A DNA stretch of 64,000 bases from Yamagishiella unicocca. Lineage: Eukaryota; Chlorophyta; Chlorophyceae; Chlamydomonadales; Volvocaceae. The notes beneath the pieces were generated by a model, which was given only the letters and a program-made list of their open reading frames with translations, made no database searches and was not told the DNA's origin. The stretch covers positions 496,001 through 560,000 of the forward strand of contig BDSL01000029.1 of NCBI GenBank assembly GCA_003116995.1. The letters are read 5' to 3'. This document shows, one piece after another, positions 1 through 12,600 of the stretch (within the stretch, counting starts at the first letter, position 1; each line of letters opens with the position of its first letter). The translations under genes and the position numbers were made by a program.

Positions 1-354
1 CCGGCGCCGCGCTCCGGCCACGGCTGGGGAATGCCGTCCTAAGATACTGTTTGGCAGCCTGCCTTAGGACGAAGAACACGCTCCTCAATGACAGCTAGCC
101 CGTTCATGATATCGCTCCAAAATTTGAAAAGGGGGTTGGATTCTTCTGTACGGCACGCCCGCGCGAAAGACCTGTCCTGCCTGGTGCAGAGGCCTCAGCA
201 TGCTAGGCATGGCCAACGAAATTTGACAGCAAACCCGGCGAAGCAGTCGTAGCGCGGCGCCTCCACGGAGATCCATAGCAGCACATACCATAGTCATGTC
301 ACCAACCAGCCCGCGAGAGCTTTAGGGGGTCGCCAAGTAGAAGCATTGACCTTC
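1..354. other. 3' flank of bZIP gene
   Basis: No gene is seen here. It lies just downstream of the bZIP stop codon (minus strand) and is probably its 3' untranslated region. No minus-strand TGTAA polyadenylation signal is found before the window edge, so the transcript end may lie outside the window. Confidence 0.4.
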
Positions 355-3190
355 TCACAAATCTTGCGGCACGTACTCGTCCAGTGACATGAATAGGTCT
401 TCCGCAATATCCTCCGGGCGGAGCAGCGCCACGCCCGCCGCGCCATTGTTGGCGTTGCCTTGCCACGTCGGGTGCATGGCAACGGCATTCTGAAGGCTAG
501 CGCAGTTGCCGCGATCCAGAGCATAAGAGGCGCTGCGGTGGTGGACACCCACACCGCCGCCCTGGTGGCCCATAGTCCCGCACATGCCGCCAAAGGCATT
601 AGGCCCCGAACTGTGGCCTTGCAGCTGCAGCCCGCCGCCACCGCAGGGCATTCCCGAGGCCGCCGTGTAGAATGGCGCCGACAGTGCTGACATCGTGTTG
701 AAGAGCGAACTTGAGCCGATGGCCTGCTGGCTGTTGGGCTGCAGCACCTGCTGAGGACCACCTTGCGCAAACTGCGGCTGGTGCGAAACATGCAGCTGCA
801 TCAGCGGGTGGCTATGGCTCTGCATGATCGTTTGCTGGTGGTACTGCTGGGCGTTGTTGGAAAGCGACATGTTGAGTGCTGCTCCAGACCCCTGGTTGGA
901 CATCAACTGCTGCAGCTGCTGCACGTGGATCAACTGTGACGCCTGCGAGGTGTTGTGGCCGTTGGACATGCTTACTTGGCACATGGCCGCGTTGTTACCG
1001 GCGCCCTGCGCCTGGATGTGCTGTTGCTGCTGCAGCTGTTGCATGTGACCCATCATCCCCTCGGATTGGCCACCGCGGCCGCGGCCGCCAGCCAACGTGT
1101 TTCCGTCCAAGGACCCATGCTTCAGCAACTCCCCCATGCTGACGCCGTACGGAAGGCTGTTGTTGCTGTTGTTGGGGCAACCGCCACCAAGTCCCGCATT
1201 GCCGAACATGGGCGCCACTCCAAGTGGCAGCGCCGTTTCGGACCCTGGGCTGTGGGCGTTGGTGAGGCTGCCGACGGCATTATTACCCACGGCACTGGAT
1301 CCCATATCGGAGCCGGCGGAGCAGTCCTGCTTGGGCGAAAGAGTGCGGGGACCATCCTCCAGTCAGATGAATAGCTGGATGCAGGCTTCTGCGTGAACTT
1401 GCATACTCGCTACCCGCTCCATGAAGAAGATTTGCTGTAGAGCATGTCTGGTATTGTACAGCATGGCGTATGCAGTATTCAACTAGTTTCTGCGCTTGTG
1501 CGGGTAGTTGACGTACACAAAGCCACGATATGCCTCGCGTTCCATACCTGAACTACCATCTGGCTGCGCCGCTTGTGCTCCTTCAGCAGCATCACCACCT
1601 CCTCCAGCGCGTGTCGCTGCTGCTGCAGGTCCATTGGGCTACTGCTTCGCAGCTGAGCTAGCCCTGAGGTGAGAAGCTGGTCCGAGCCCTTCTCCAAGCC
1701 GGAGCCGATGAATGACGACAGCAGTGGAGGAGCAGGGCTGGGAATGTTCGCTGCCGCAGCAGCGGCCGCAGCTGCGTTCGAGCTAGCCGTGATAAAGCTG
1801 CTCTCTCCCGGCATCGACGGCTGTGGAGTGGGCGCGGAAGGACAAGAGACACTTTAGCACACCGTTGCACACCAATACCTTGTGAAGGCGCATGAACCCC
1901 AGCATGCTATTGTCTTACTCCATGCGCCAGCAGGTGGCATTTTCTGTCCGCGACGGACCGAGTTGAGGTGTTCAAGGGGTGCACGGAGGTGGGTGAACGG
2001 GCGGAACAACTCACCCGACGTAACCGCTGAAGCTCAGAGCGCAGCTGAGCGTTTTCGGCCACAGCCGACTCATACTTTGCAGTGATCTCATAGACCTTGA
2101 GTGTCATAGATTGTATATGAGACTGCAGTTTGGTCACGTGCGCTTTCAACGTTACGTTCTCATCCTGCATCCCATGCACTGTGGTCTCCATATTGGACAT
2201 CTCCGCCAGCCGCCGCGCGCGCACACGACGGGCAGATTCACGGTTGCGAAGACGTCTGCGCAATCAAGGGCGGAAGATCAACGGCAACACGGCAGTCGGT
2301 ACATGGCAGGTGACCTTCAAAGCCCGTTTCGGACAGCAAGGACTTCAGTCACGTGGTGCAATAACTCGTGCGGTTGTGCATGAAGTTCTGGCCTGCCATA
2401 AAGGGTCGTGGGGCGCTCAAATTTTCTCCGCTGCGCACACGCCCCGCGCACCTGAGCGCCTTCCGCCGCTCGTCCGGTGGAAGGTGCTGTAGAGCCTCGA
2501 CTTCATTTCCAGGCTCGTCGTCAGAGAAATGGTCATCGCCGTGAAGTTCTCCGCTTACGGCATCGCTGTTGAACGCAGGGCCGACTTCGCTCGGGCTACC
2601 TTCCGTCTTCTGCGGGCGGCAGCAATGCCATAGCAGTTTACAAACACTTAGGGTGTGTGCGAGATGTCAGCAGCTGGGTATGACAGCATGTTGGCGCAAA
2701 AACCCCGGGACGAAACGTGTGCAGTGGCGCCATCTCAAGTCCAAACCAAATAAAAAGGTTACCATGAAATTTTCGCAACGTAAGTCCGAAAGCAGGTTTA
2801 CGGCTACCTTAACGCGGCCGAAACGCGAGGGACCATGAGCCCTCCAAACTGATAATTCTGCATAACGAGTATGTACTTAAGCGGACCGTGCATTGAAATT
2901 CATTCGGTCATAGCCGAAGCTCCTCGCGCAACCCGACACGAAGTCAACACTACCATGAAGAGAAGTTGGTTTCCAGTCCGCACCCGTAGGGACGTTATGC
3001 TGGGCACCAAACCGTTCCTCACCATAGTCCCCAAGAAATAGTGATGATGCGCCCCGTCCCGAGCCAGCTCTCCACCGCCGCCGGCTCCGTCTGGAACGAA
3101 AGTCCCTCCAAAGAATTGAACCAAGAACCCTTCAGTCGGGCGGGTCTGCACTAGGCGTTCGTGGCGTGAACCTTGATGAAAAACCAGCAC
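355..3190 (-). CDS. bZIP transcription factor with Gln/Gly-rich C-terminus (5' end unresolved)
   Basis: Probable DNA-binding transcription factor of the basic leucine-zipper family, acting in the nucleus. Exons on the minus strand: about 3023-3168 (acceptor uncertain), 2452-2609, 2015-2255, 1548-1820, 355-1326; all inner phases join cleanly. The basic region spans the 2452/2255 splice junction and contains NRESARRVRARR. It is followed by a heptad coiled coil (MQDENVTLKAHVTKL and on), about 80 residues to the 2015 donor. The last exon encodes about 320 residues rich in Gln, Gly, Asn and Met and ends with an acidic tail, EDLFMSLDEYVPQDL, possibly an activation or partner motif (inference). The most upstream exon has an in-frame TGA before it and no ATG, so it must be entered by splicing; its first exon should lie between 3190 and 3500, very close to the NECAP stop codon. 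Target genes are unknown. Confidence 0.8.
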
Positions 3191-3505
3191 CAGGCAAACC
3201 GCTCAGAGCATTGTCGTAGAAATAAGGAAAACGTCTTTGCACCCTGTGATCTAATGCCCGATGATCTCAATTAAGACAAGCAAAGTTTAATGACACTGCG
3301 TGTAAAGCCGTGAACAGTTTCATTCCAAATTTACTCCGGTACGATCGCCCGTACAGCGACTCGATCGCGAGATTGAGTCCCTTTCCACAGGTAACATTGC
3401 TTTCGAATGATATGAGGCCCCAACACCCACTGTCATGCTTTGGCAAGCAATAATTGAACAAATTTCAGAACGGCCAGGCCGCAAGCCACCCCGTGTCGAC
3501 CCAAT

Positions 3506-6082
3506 TTATTCGAATGTCGCCCAGTTGTCCTGCCCAGAGGCCGATGTAGGAAAACTCGCCGGCTGTGAGACGCTTGTCGGAACTTGGCTGCTGTGCAAAG
3601 AGAATCCTATGGTACTTGTGCTACTCTGGGACATTGGCTGGCTAGGCTGCTCTTGTTGTTCCTGGTGAATGTTGTTGAATTGCTGGTTTGACGACGGCGG
3701 AGGCGAGATCGTCTGCAAAAGCAGCACGGAAACGTTTGAAGGCAGGAAGGGCTGGGGATGACTCAGGCAGGACCCGGGGGCGTACCCGAATAACATAACA
3801 ACGCTTGGGGTTTTGGCCGCATATGCCGCTTGGAGTCGCGCTTCTACCACTGGGCGTGACAGCGGCCAACTGCCACGGCTGCACACGGCCGTGGCCTGGA
3901 TCCCACACGCGGAGAAGGCTTGCATGCACACGTACGTTAGTAATATTACTATGTATATTCAGTCCACGTGTTGGATCCGGAGTTTGACATTAACCGCATG
4001 CTGCACACTGTACTTGGTTTCCTGCGAACTTCCGAAAGCACCCTACTAGCCCCATGATGATCCACTATGGTCTCCCGAAAGCGTCGACACATCATGTGAG
4101 AGCGCATGCGGCAAGTGCTGCCAGGGGCGCCTCGAAACTCTTTATGAATTTCTACCCTGATATTATGGCCGCAAGCTCTCACCGGGGGGCGCAGCATTGT
4201 AGCTGGGTGCGCTGGCTGTGGCGGCGCAGCTTGTGCGGCGGGGGGTGATGAGGACGGCGACACAGCGTGAGGAGGCGGCGCCATTGTTGGCGATGTCCCT
4301 GAAAGGAAGCTGCCTCCGGAAGCACCCGTTGCTCCCGACTTTTTTAGCCCGCTGACATTCACCCTGGTGGTGACACGGATGGAAAGGGGGCAGAATGGCG
4401 AGAAATGGTGATGAACAGTGAATCAGTCCGCGGGGATGCAAAGCGGTTGAGGAACCGACAGGGTTACATGAGCAGGGCCGGCTACATGTAACAGCCGAAT
4501 CTCGAGCCCACTTGCGCGGTGCTCAAGGACCAGCACAGATCCGCCAAAGCTGCCCCTTCCTCGCACTCCTTGCTTGCCTCGCGTCGTGCTAATTTCCTTC
4601 CATGTCGTTATCGTCTCCCTTGCCGAAGTAAGGCACGGCAGCCAAAAGAAATCGCGTTCCCTAGTCTCTTACTAGGAGGCGATCCTGCATTTCGGGTGCC
4701 ATTTCCCGTTCCCTACCCCGTTGCATGGACAGCTGCTTAGAGCACGCAGCCGTAACACCATAAGGAACCTTCGAACCGAACGCCCTCATACCTTATCGTC
4801 TGCCCGTCCTGCAACCGCAGGCCCGCTGTTTGCTGCCGATAAAGTCCCTCGACCTCCGCCGTCGCGCTGCTGTTGGCAGCAGCGGAGCCTGCGGCCCAGT
4901 ACAGTGGGGCCGCGGACCAGCCAGCGGCAGAGGCCGGCGGCGAGTTGTTGGCCGGCGCCCCCAAACCCTTTGCCCTCGCTGCTCGCTCCCGGGCAATGTC
5001 CAGCTCGTGCCGTACCTGACCACGTAGGAATGAGGGTTGAGGTTGGGGCACCCGCAGGCTACCGTTATTTCATTACAGCGCGATGTGTATGTACTGGTAT
5101 CTGCAAGGGCTTGTGGCGAATGATTTGCATACGTGGCACACGTGTCGCCGTGCGTAGGCAGATGTCGCGACTTACGCGGCACACTGCTGGGTTTGATAGC
5201 AAGCGAGAGCTCATACGTGCGGTAGAGCCCAGGCCGCCTTCGGAGTCGTCGCAAGGGGACCCGACAAGCCGAAGCAAGCACACGGTTTTCAGGGTTTTAG
5301 GACTGGCCTGATCATGCGGTCCCGTTGCCGTGACCCGTCTTCCACCTTGAACACAATAGCTTGCAGTGCGAGTTTGTTCGGTCGTGAGCTGCAGATGCGA
5401 GTTCAATGATGCATGAACTCTGTGCGCATCTCTGTTTTTCGTTCGTGCGCATTTCTGAATGATACGCATGATCCAAATCGCCCCGCCAATATAACATTCC
5501 CTACCCGTCGCTGAGCCCACGCACCCGCGTTTCGACTCGGTCTTCCTACAACCCACCCACCTAGAACACGCCGTAGGCCAACGACTAACGACCCCCAAGG
5601 TCTGGTCCCCACACCCACTAGTGCTTCGTTGAAGTCGAAGGCGTCGCTGCGGTTGTCGAACCCCATGCCGAGGAACGCATGTCGATGCGTCGTGGAATCC
5701 TCCACCCGTAGCACATAGTAGCGCGATGAGTCTGTGACAGGCTCCACGCAGGCGTTGCGCTGCCCGTATTGTATGGGGCATGTGACGAATAGCTCGCCGC
5801 TAGGGGAGGAGGGAAGGGTGGCCGAAGGTTGGGGCTAGAGCGGAAACGCCAACGAAGTGCGCGCGACTGTGCGTTTGTGTATCACCTGTTTGGGTCCTCA
5901 AGCCTGATTTCGCATACGTCGCCTTTGGCCAGGATTCGCATCCGCCCGCAGAACAGCTTGTCGCTGACCAGCCATTCCCCCGAGCGCCAGCCATTTACCC
6001 CCGGTCGCGGTGGAATGCGGTAGACGCATATAGACCTCGCGACATGAAGCGTTTGCTCCACGTCCTCCTCCATCTCCGCCAT
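3506..6082 (-). CDS. NECAP: NECAP-family endocytosis adaptor
   Basis: NECAP proteins bind the ear domains of AP-1/AP-2 clathrin adaptors and help assemble coated vesicles at membranes. Five exons: 5886-6082, 5619-5799, 4792-5015, 4183-4383, 3506-3714; phases are continuous. Exons 1-2 encode the PHear (DUF1681) fold: VYRIPPRPGVNGWRSGEW, LVSDKLFCGRM, then VTDSSRYYVLRVED, HAFLGMGF and RSDAFDFNEAL, all close to the family consensus. Exon 3 supplies the family LQDGQTIR step, exon 4 a Pro/Ala linker, and exon 5 a Gln/Ser tail ending NWATFE, a WxxF-type motif like the adaptor-ear ligand at NECAP C-termini. Start is the ATG at 6082. A family segment of about six residues (QDHxKx type) expected after NEAL is not found between exons 2 and 3; either it is lost or a micro-exon was missed in the 600-nt intron. 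Confidence 0.88.
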
Positions 6083-6612
6083 GGCGACCTCGGAGCCCAG
6101 TGGAGCGCGCGCTCCTTGACTTGCACCTGACGGCTGTACAGTTTTGCTACGTTATAGCGAGTTGCTGACACATAGAGGATGAAACCTGAAGGGCGGAGGT
6201 AGTTGCGAGGCTTAGCCTAGAAATGATACAACATATATTGATGAACGTTTTACGTTAGGGCAACCTCACAAAGATATTAAAGTTGCCGATCTTATGTGCC
6301 CACGCATTTTCCTCATCGTACTGTACTGTATAGAATACGATGGCCGCCAAATCAGCGCAGTCAGCAGCGATGATTGGTTAAATGGATTGCAAGGGATGTA
6401 GCGCGTGAGAAGCGAAGTATGTGGTGTTCATGGCTTTTCGTATATCGTTAGACGGTCCCTGGCACAGACCTTTTGCGGTGCGATCCACCATCCGAAGAAT
6501 GCTGCTGCTGTCCACATGCGGTCTTGGATATATATATTACACTCGTGAAACTGGGCCGTTGTGCAAAAGACGCAGGCATACTATTCCGCCCGCCCATCCG
6601 CCTCATCCTGGC
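6083..6612. other. Intergenic: NECAP promoter and SEC15 3' end
   Basis: AT-richer stretch with no coding signal. It should hold the NECAP upstream region and the SEC15 3' untranslated region; both genes are transcribed leftward. Confidence 0.5.
6537..6541 (-). terminator. TGTAA polyadenylation signal for SEC15
   Basis: The minus strand reads TGTAA about 70 nt past the SEC15 stop codon. TGTAA is the usual chlorophyte poly(A) signal; its use here is inferred. Confidence 0.5.
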
Positions 6613-9600
6613 CTAAATGTCTTCCAATACCCGCGGGCCGCTGACGGCAGTTCCTGAAACCATCTGACCTCGTAGCTGCTTAGAAACTCCTTCTAGTGTG
6701 CGCTTGGTCACGTGACCCGTCTTCTCCTTGCCCATGCGCGCTTGCTCGCGGTACCGTTCCATAATCACAACCAGCGACCCCAAGTCCAGAGAGGGATAAC
6801 GCTGCCGCCTCACTTCGGGAATCAGGACTTCCTCCACCTGCAAGGCCATTCAAGAGGCAGTGGCAGGGGCAATGGATGCCGTTGGGGGCAGATGTCGGTG
6901 ATTGCGGGAGTCTTGGATTCCTAGGCAATGCTGCAGCGCCTGCGGTACCGTGCCAGGGTATTAAGGGTCTGGATCGCAGGGCTTTGCACGACTACGTCCT
7001 TTCGATTGAGCCGCCAGCCCCTGCCCCAACGCAATGCACGTTTACTGCCACAGTCGAGAGACCATCTCCTCTGCTCGCCGCACCCCCGCTTATCTGCTCT
7101 CTGACACACCCGTGGTGAGAGCAGCAGCGCGCACAGCTGCCTGGGCTCCGCAAATTCCTCCGCCAGGTGCGGCACAGGGCATCCGGCGATGAATCGGTCC
7201 AGCACCGTCAAGTCGGCCGCCAGGCGCTCCATCGAGAACATGTTGTAGGCCTTGACGCCCTGCAGTGAGGGCGGGTATCGTAGAAACGCGTTTTTTGCGA
7301 GATAAGGTGAAAAGACCGGCCGCCCGCCCTCACTGCCGACCCACAGGAAGGGTGTGTGCGTCCGGGGACGGAACTGCTGATCAACAAACACCGTATCATA
7401 CGTCGTCCGAGGACAGCAGTCGTGCGACGGCAATTGTTGTAAATCCGAAGTACGTACCATACGGGAATTGAAGGCCCGTGGGTCGGCCATGGACATCACA
7501 CATGCGCATGACAAACATTACATTGTGGAGCTCAGCAGCAGCTAGGCACCCTCCCTGCTGCCTTCCTCTTCGGGAGTCGTGTCTATACCCCCTGAGCTCA
7601 GCAAGCGCACTTCTCCCCGGTGAGATAGGACGGGAACCGGGCAGCCCGCTGCATCCCTCTCCGCAAGGCCCCCACCTCTTTGAGCAGCTGCATGAAGGCG
7701 TTACCCGCCGCCCGGACCACTGCGCGTGAGAGGAACAGGAAGGATGAGCGCGGCAGTATGGACGCGGCGGCGTCGAAGGTGTCCTGTGCACGCGGGACGA
7801 ACAAGCGGCGAGTTGGCGATGCTGTAAGCCGACGTGGTGCGATGTGGCGTGGCTGTGTGGCAGCACGTAAGAGGCAAGGCAGTCGCTAGCTACCGCTGCC
7901 GTTTACGTCCCGTCAAACTCCAAGACCTCAAATCAATCACACAGAAACCCAGGGACTCAACCAATTTCTGCTCCAGCACCTCTGGGCCTACAGCCAACGA
8001 CCCACCTTCAGCAGCGCTAGCAGCTCCTCCGCATACGGCGATGTGCTCGACTGCAGCGGCGCCTGCGGCAGCCAGTTGAGCGTCTTGGCGCCCGCCACCA
8101 GGCCCTCAACACGCCCCGATATCAGCCGCAGCAGCCCCCGTTCCCCGCCGTCTTGGACTGAGCGCAGGGCCGCCATCACGGCACCCGTAGAGCCGTCGCT
8201 GCCGAGGCCACCGGCGCCGACGCCAGCGGCAGCAGCAGCATTGCCGTATATTGAAGGACCGCCTCCGCCGACTGCTGCTTTGTTGGCACCGCCGCCGCCG
8301 CGTGCGGCCGCGGCGGCAAGAAGCGCGGGCGGTGCTGTGCCAGCTGAAGAGGAACCGCCGGCTGCTGCCGCCGCGGCCGCGGCCGCCGCCATCGCTCCCA
8401 GCGGTCGAACCTGGCGGGAGGGCAGGGCAGTTATGGAGCCAACCGCTGCCATCGTGGTCCGAAAAAAAGATTGCTGACACTCGGGCCCCATCCAACCCAC
8501 CTGCAGCAGCGTCCACTCGTCGAGCGTCTGCATCGCAATCGCCAGGCACCAGGCGTTGGTGATCATTCGCATCACCTCACGGACGTGCCAGGGCGCCTTT
8601 TGCTGCTGCTGGGGGCCGGGGTTCGCGGCGGCCGCGTCGACAGCCAGCAAGCGGGCAGTGTGGTCCGCCAAAGCGTCCACCATGGTCTGTTATTAGGGCG
8701 CCAGTGGGCCAGCAACGCAGAACGTGCTTCAAGCAAGGTAATGTAGCTGGGGCTCACGTGGTGGTTCATAAACTTGATGCCTGTAGCGGTAACGATATGA
8801 TATTGGATGCTTGCGGCCGTTATCTTGGAAGCCTTAGGGCACAGCAGTGCGACAATGCGGGGCCGATTACTGCCACGTAGCGAGCTGCCACCTGGCTGCA
8901 CAGGACTATGGCGACCTGCGTGCTTGCTGACACCAACCCGGGGTTGATCCCCACGGCAAGCGCACCTTGGCTATCAGCCGGTCCCTCGCCTGCAGTACGG
9001 CGGGCAAAAGCTCCCAGGGGCTGAGAAGACCCTGCACGGACCGGGGAAAGGAGGCGGATTGGTATGGCGGCGTTCGGTGGCTAGGGTAATTAACTGGTGA
9101 GCAAAGAGAAGCAGGGGTACTGCGAGACATGGCCGTGAGCGTGGCGTACTGTTCTATAACACGCACTAGTAGCTTTGACGTGCCAGCCAGCCCGATCTTC
9201 GCCCGCCCTGATGCCGCTCCCGAAAGGCTCCGAGACTCACCCGCAGGTAAGCCAGCGAGTCGGTTACGAAGCCCCGTACCGCCGTTACGATTCGCGGTAA
9301 GCTGGATGTGTACGGCGCGCGGTACGGCACGGCGGGCTGGGTAATTACGCCACCTGCAGCGGTTGGTACGAGGGTAACAAAAGCGGTGGGGTTTTCGTAA
9401 GTGCCGCCGGCCAAAGGCAATTCTGCAATCGCGCGGCGAGTCTGAAGGGGCTGGCTCACCCGGGAGGCTAAGGGCTTTCGAGGGCTTTGCTCTTACAATT
9501 GGCGGTGATTGCGACATCGAACCCCCGCGATCTGCCAATCGTTTTCATACCTTCGCCTTCGTCACATTCCATGCCTTCCATTGCCCGGCCTTGGAAGGCC

Positions 9601-12600
9601 CCCAGCCCCCAGCCGTAGCCCCAGATATCGCTTTTTTACGCGTCTTGGCTCATGCCTGACACCCACCCGTACTGTAGCCGGCTGCGCCGCCCTCCAGGGC
9701 CGCCGGCAGCCCCAGCCGCCCCACCAGCTCCGCCACCTGCTGCTCCGAAACCAATTCCAGGCCCTCCGCCAGCGGATCCAAGGCTAGCGCCCTTCCCACC
9801 CTCAGCGCCACCGACGCAGTCAGGAGGTCGTGGTAGCGCAGCCGGCTGGCAGTCAGCAGCTCCTGAAGCACGTAAGGCCCAGGGCCGAGGTAAACGAAAT
9901 GAGGAGGTAATCCCAGTGACAAACGCAGCCACGCGCGGGACAGCATCGCAACCGAGCCGCGAATATATTTTTATCCGTAAGACCTGACATGGGGACTGAC
10001 CCCTCCCCCTTTTCCTCCCTCCCCCCTCACCACCTCCCCCAGTTCTCCAGCATGCATCTCAAAACGTCTGTTCAAAACGGTTTTTACGGGCATCCACGGG
10101 TCTTCCTCCCTCCCCCCCCACCGTGATGGGCGCTGTTGTGAAGCCCCTGGAGCTCAGGGCCGAGCAAACCAGCAGCATGAAGTCCTGCGCGCATGATGTC
10201 AAGGGTCAGGGAGGGCGGCGAAGTGGGCAACTGGGCAATTAAAGGGAGTCCCACAACGGGTCACAACGAGTCACAAGTCGGTCGTGTCTGCAGATGCCTT
10301 GAATCAAACCTTGAATCATTGACCTAAACTCGTAGCCATAAGACCAAAGGCATCTGACTGCGCACCCACCTTGAGCAACAGCATGATGGATGCCGGCGAG
10401 CCCCCCGCCAGTGCCTCCTCCAGGGCCCGAGCCAGCACGCCGCGCAAGCTGCCCGCCGCCGCCTCCCACAACAGCGCGGCGCTGTCGGACGCCAGCAAGT
10501 CGGGCGCGGCGGTGCGGACTGCGTCCTCCACCACAAAGAACCCCGTCACCTGATTGTCACACACAGGACGGGCAGCATACACCGCGTCATGGACGTAGGG
10601 AGGCAGCGCCCAAAAGCGTGTGGCACGACCCAGAAGCCCAAACCCGCCCCCCCCCACCCGGTTTGTCGGCCGTGGATTCGCGGATTCTCTTATGAAATCC
10701 CGCCGCCGCCGCCTATCTGCACCTGGCGTGGTTTCAGGTGCAGGTAGGCGGCGGCGGGGGAATGTAGGGTTGCATCGCTGTCAGCAAACCTAATCGCCGC
10801 ACCTGTGCCAGGTAGGCCTGGTAGGCCTCCAGGAAGTTGGGCGGGGGCGCCAGGTCGGTGGTGATCTGCAGGCGGCGCTGGTCCAGGTAGTAGCGCCGCA
10901 GCGTGGGCATGCGGCCCATACAGCGGTGGATGTGCACGCACCTAGAGGGGCACGGGTGCCGGGGATTTATAAAGGAAATCCGCGAATCCACGGCCGACAA
11001 CAAATCAAGGGCGATGACGACGGTCCCAGAAGAGATGAGTGGCGAGTAGACGGAAAACGCAGATGAGGGGTCTGTACGGGACGGAGGAGGCGCCAAAGGA
11101 GGAAAGCTCCAGGAGAGGGCCAGCGGGTGGCACCCATACAAGGCCCTTCTATACCTGCCTTCATGTACGACCCTCCACGTGTCTTCGTGCCGCGCACACG
11201 GCTCCGCGGCTTCGCGGATCAGTGGTAAACCAACACACGCACCTGTGCAGTCCCTGCATGTCCACTCCCTGGAGCAGAGCAGTGGTGTAGTCGGTGAGCG
11301 CGCAACTGGGAGCCGAGGGGCCCAGCGCTGCGGCGCGGTGGCGGGAGAGCAGCGCCTGAATAGCCTGAGCGAGCGGCGGGGTAGGCAGGCGGAGGGAGGC
11401 GCGGAGAGGGACCCTGCGTTCGAGCCAGCGCTCTCTCCTGCCAGATGAATCGCAAACAGCACCCCTGCGCGTGAAGTTGCACAGCAACCACAAGGCCGGA
11501 CGGCAGCCTCACACAGGCCCAAAAATCAGGAGTTAACCCACACCCCAGCAGTACGGTGCCAGCCCTCACCTGCAAGGGCTCCCCCGGGCACAGCGTCGCC
11601 ACGTCCAGGGAGGGACTCGGCCCGGTTCCGGAGCCAGGTACCGCCGCTGCTGTGGCCCGGAACGTGGCGCTCCTGCCTGGACTGCGGGGCGCCGAGAGGG
11701 AGGAGCGGCGCGGGCCGGGCCGGGGGCAAGTGTCTACTGTGGGGTCGATATTCGTTGTGGACCGTACCCCGTACCCACATGCCAGCAGCAGGTGGCAACT
11801 ACGCCTCCTGCCTCCTCCACTGCACCGCACCTAGAATCCTCCTCCCCGCTAACCCCTCATTGACTGTGTATATACTACAGCCAGCAGCTCTGTGACCAGC
11901 CCCTTAGGACGGCCGGGTGTTCCCTTATCGCTCCATCCTCTGATTGCACCTGTGCCGACGGAGCGACACCGCACCCATCACCCGAGCAGCTGCCGTAAAC
12001 AAAACAGTCGGTCGGAAAGGCGACGGTCCCGGACCCATACCCCACCCACCGGACTGAGCCCCCGCCGCTGCTGCTCTGCGTTGCCGCCGCCCCCGGCGCC
12101 GCGGGTGCGCCCTCCGCCGCCAGCTCCCGTCGGAACGCCGCGCCCACCACCGCCCCCGCCGCCACTGCCGCCACGTCGCGCTGCACCATCAGCGCCGCCG
12201 CCGCCCTCCGCCGCTCCGCCGCCAGGTCCTCGTCCATTTGGCGCTCGATGGCGGCCTTGCGGATGGCGCGCAGGCCCACCTGACGGGACTCCGCACGGAC
12301 CCCCACCTGCGGGAGTTGCGGGAGTATCCATCAGGCAGAGCCTCCTCGCAACGCCGCTCTGAATCGCGTTGCGGGCACGACCATACCACCCAGCGCGTGA
12401 TGCCACCCAGCAGACCATACCACCCAGCAAGTCATGCCTTCCAGCACCCCGTGGCTGTCAGGGCCGAGTGAGCCCAGCGGCGGCGGCCCACTAGCCGAGT
12501 TCAAGCACGTTGCGTCCCCACCCACCAGCCAATTGTTGAACTCCGCGACTGCATAGTACTCAATCGCAGCCTCCAGGTCCGACACAAGGCCCTGGGGAGG

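Noticed and set aside
9636..9932. Gly/Ala-rich minus-strand frame overlapping a SEC15 exon
   Set aside because: The alternative frame carries the SEC15-conserved residues; this one is a GC-rich shadow.
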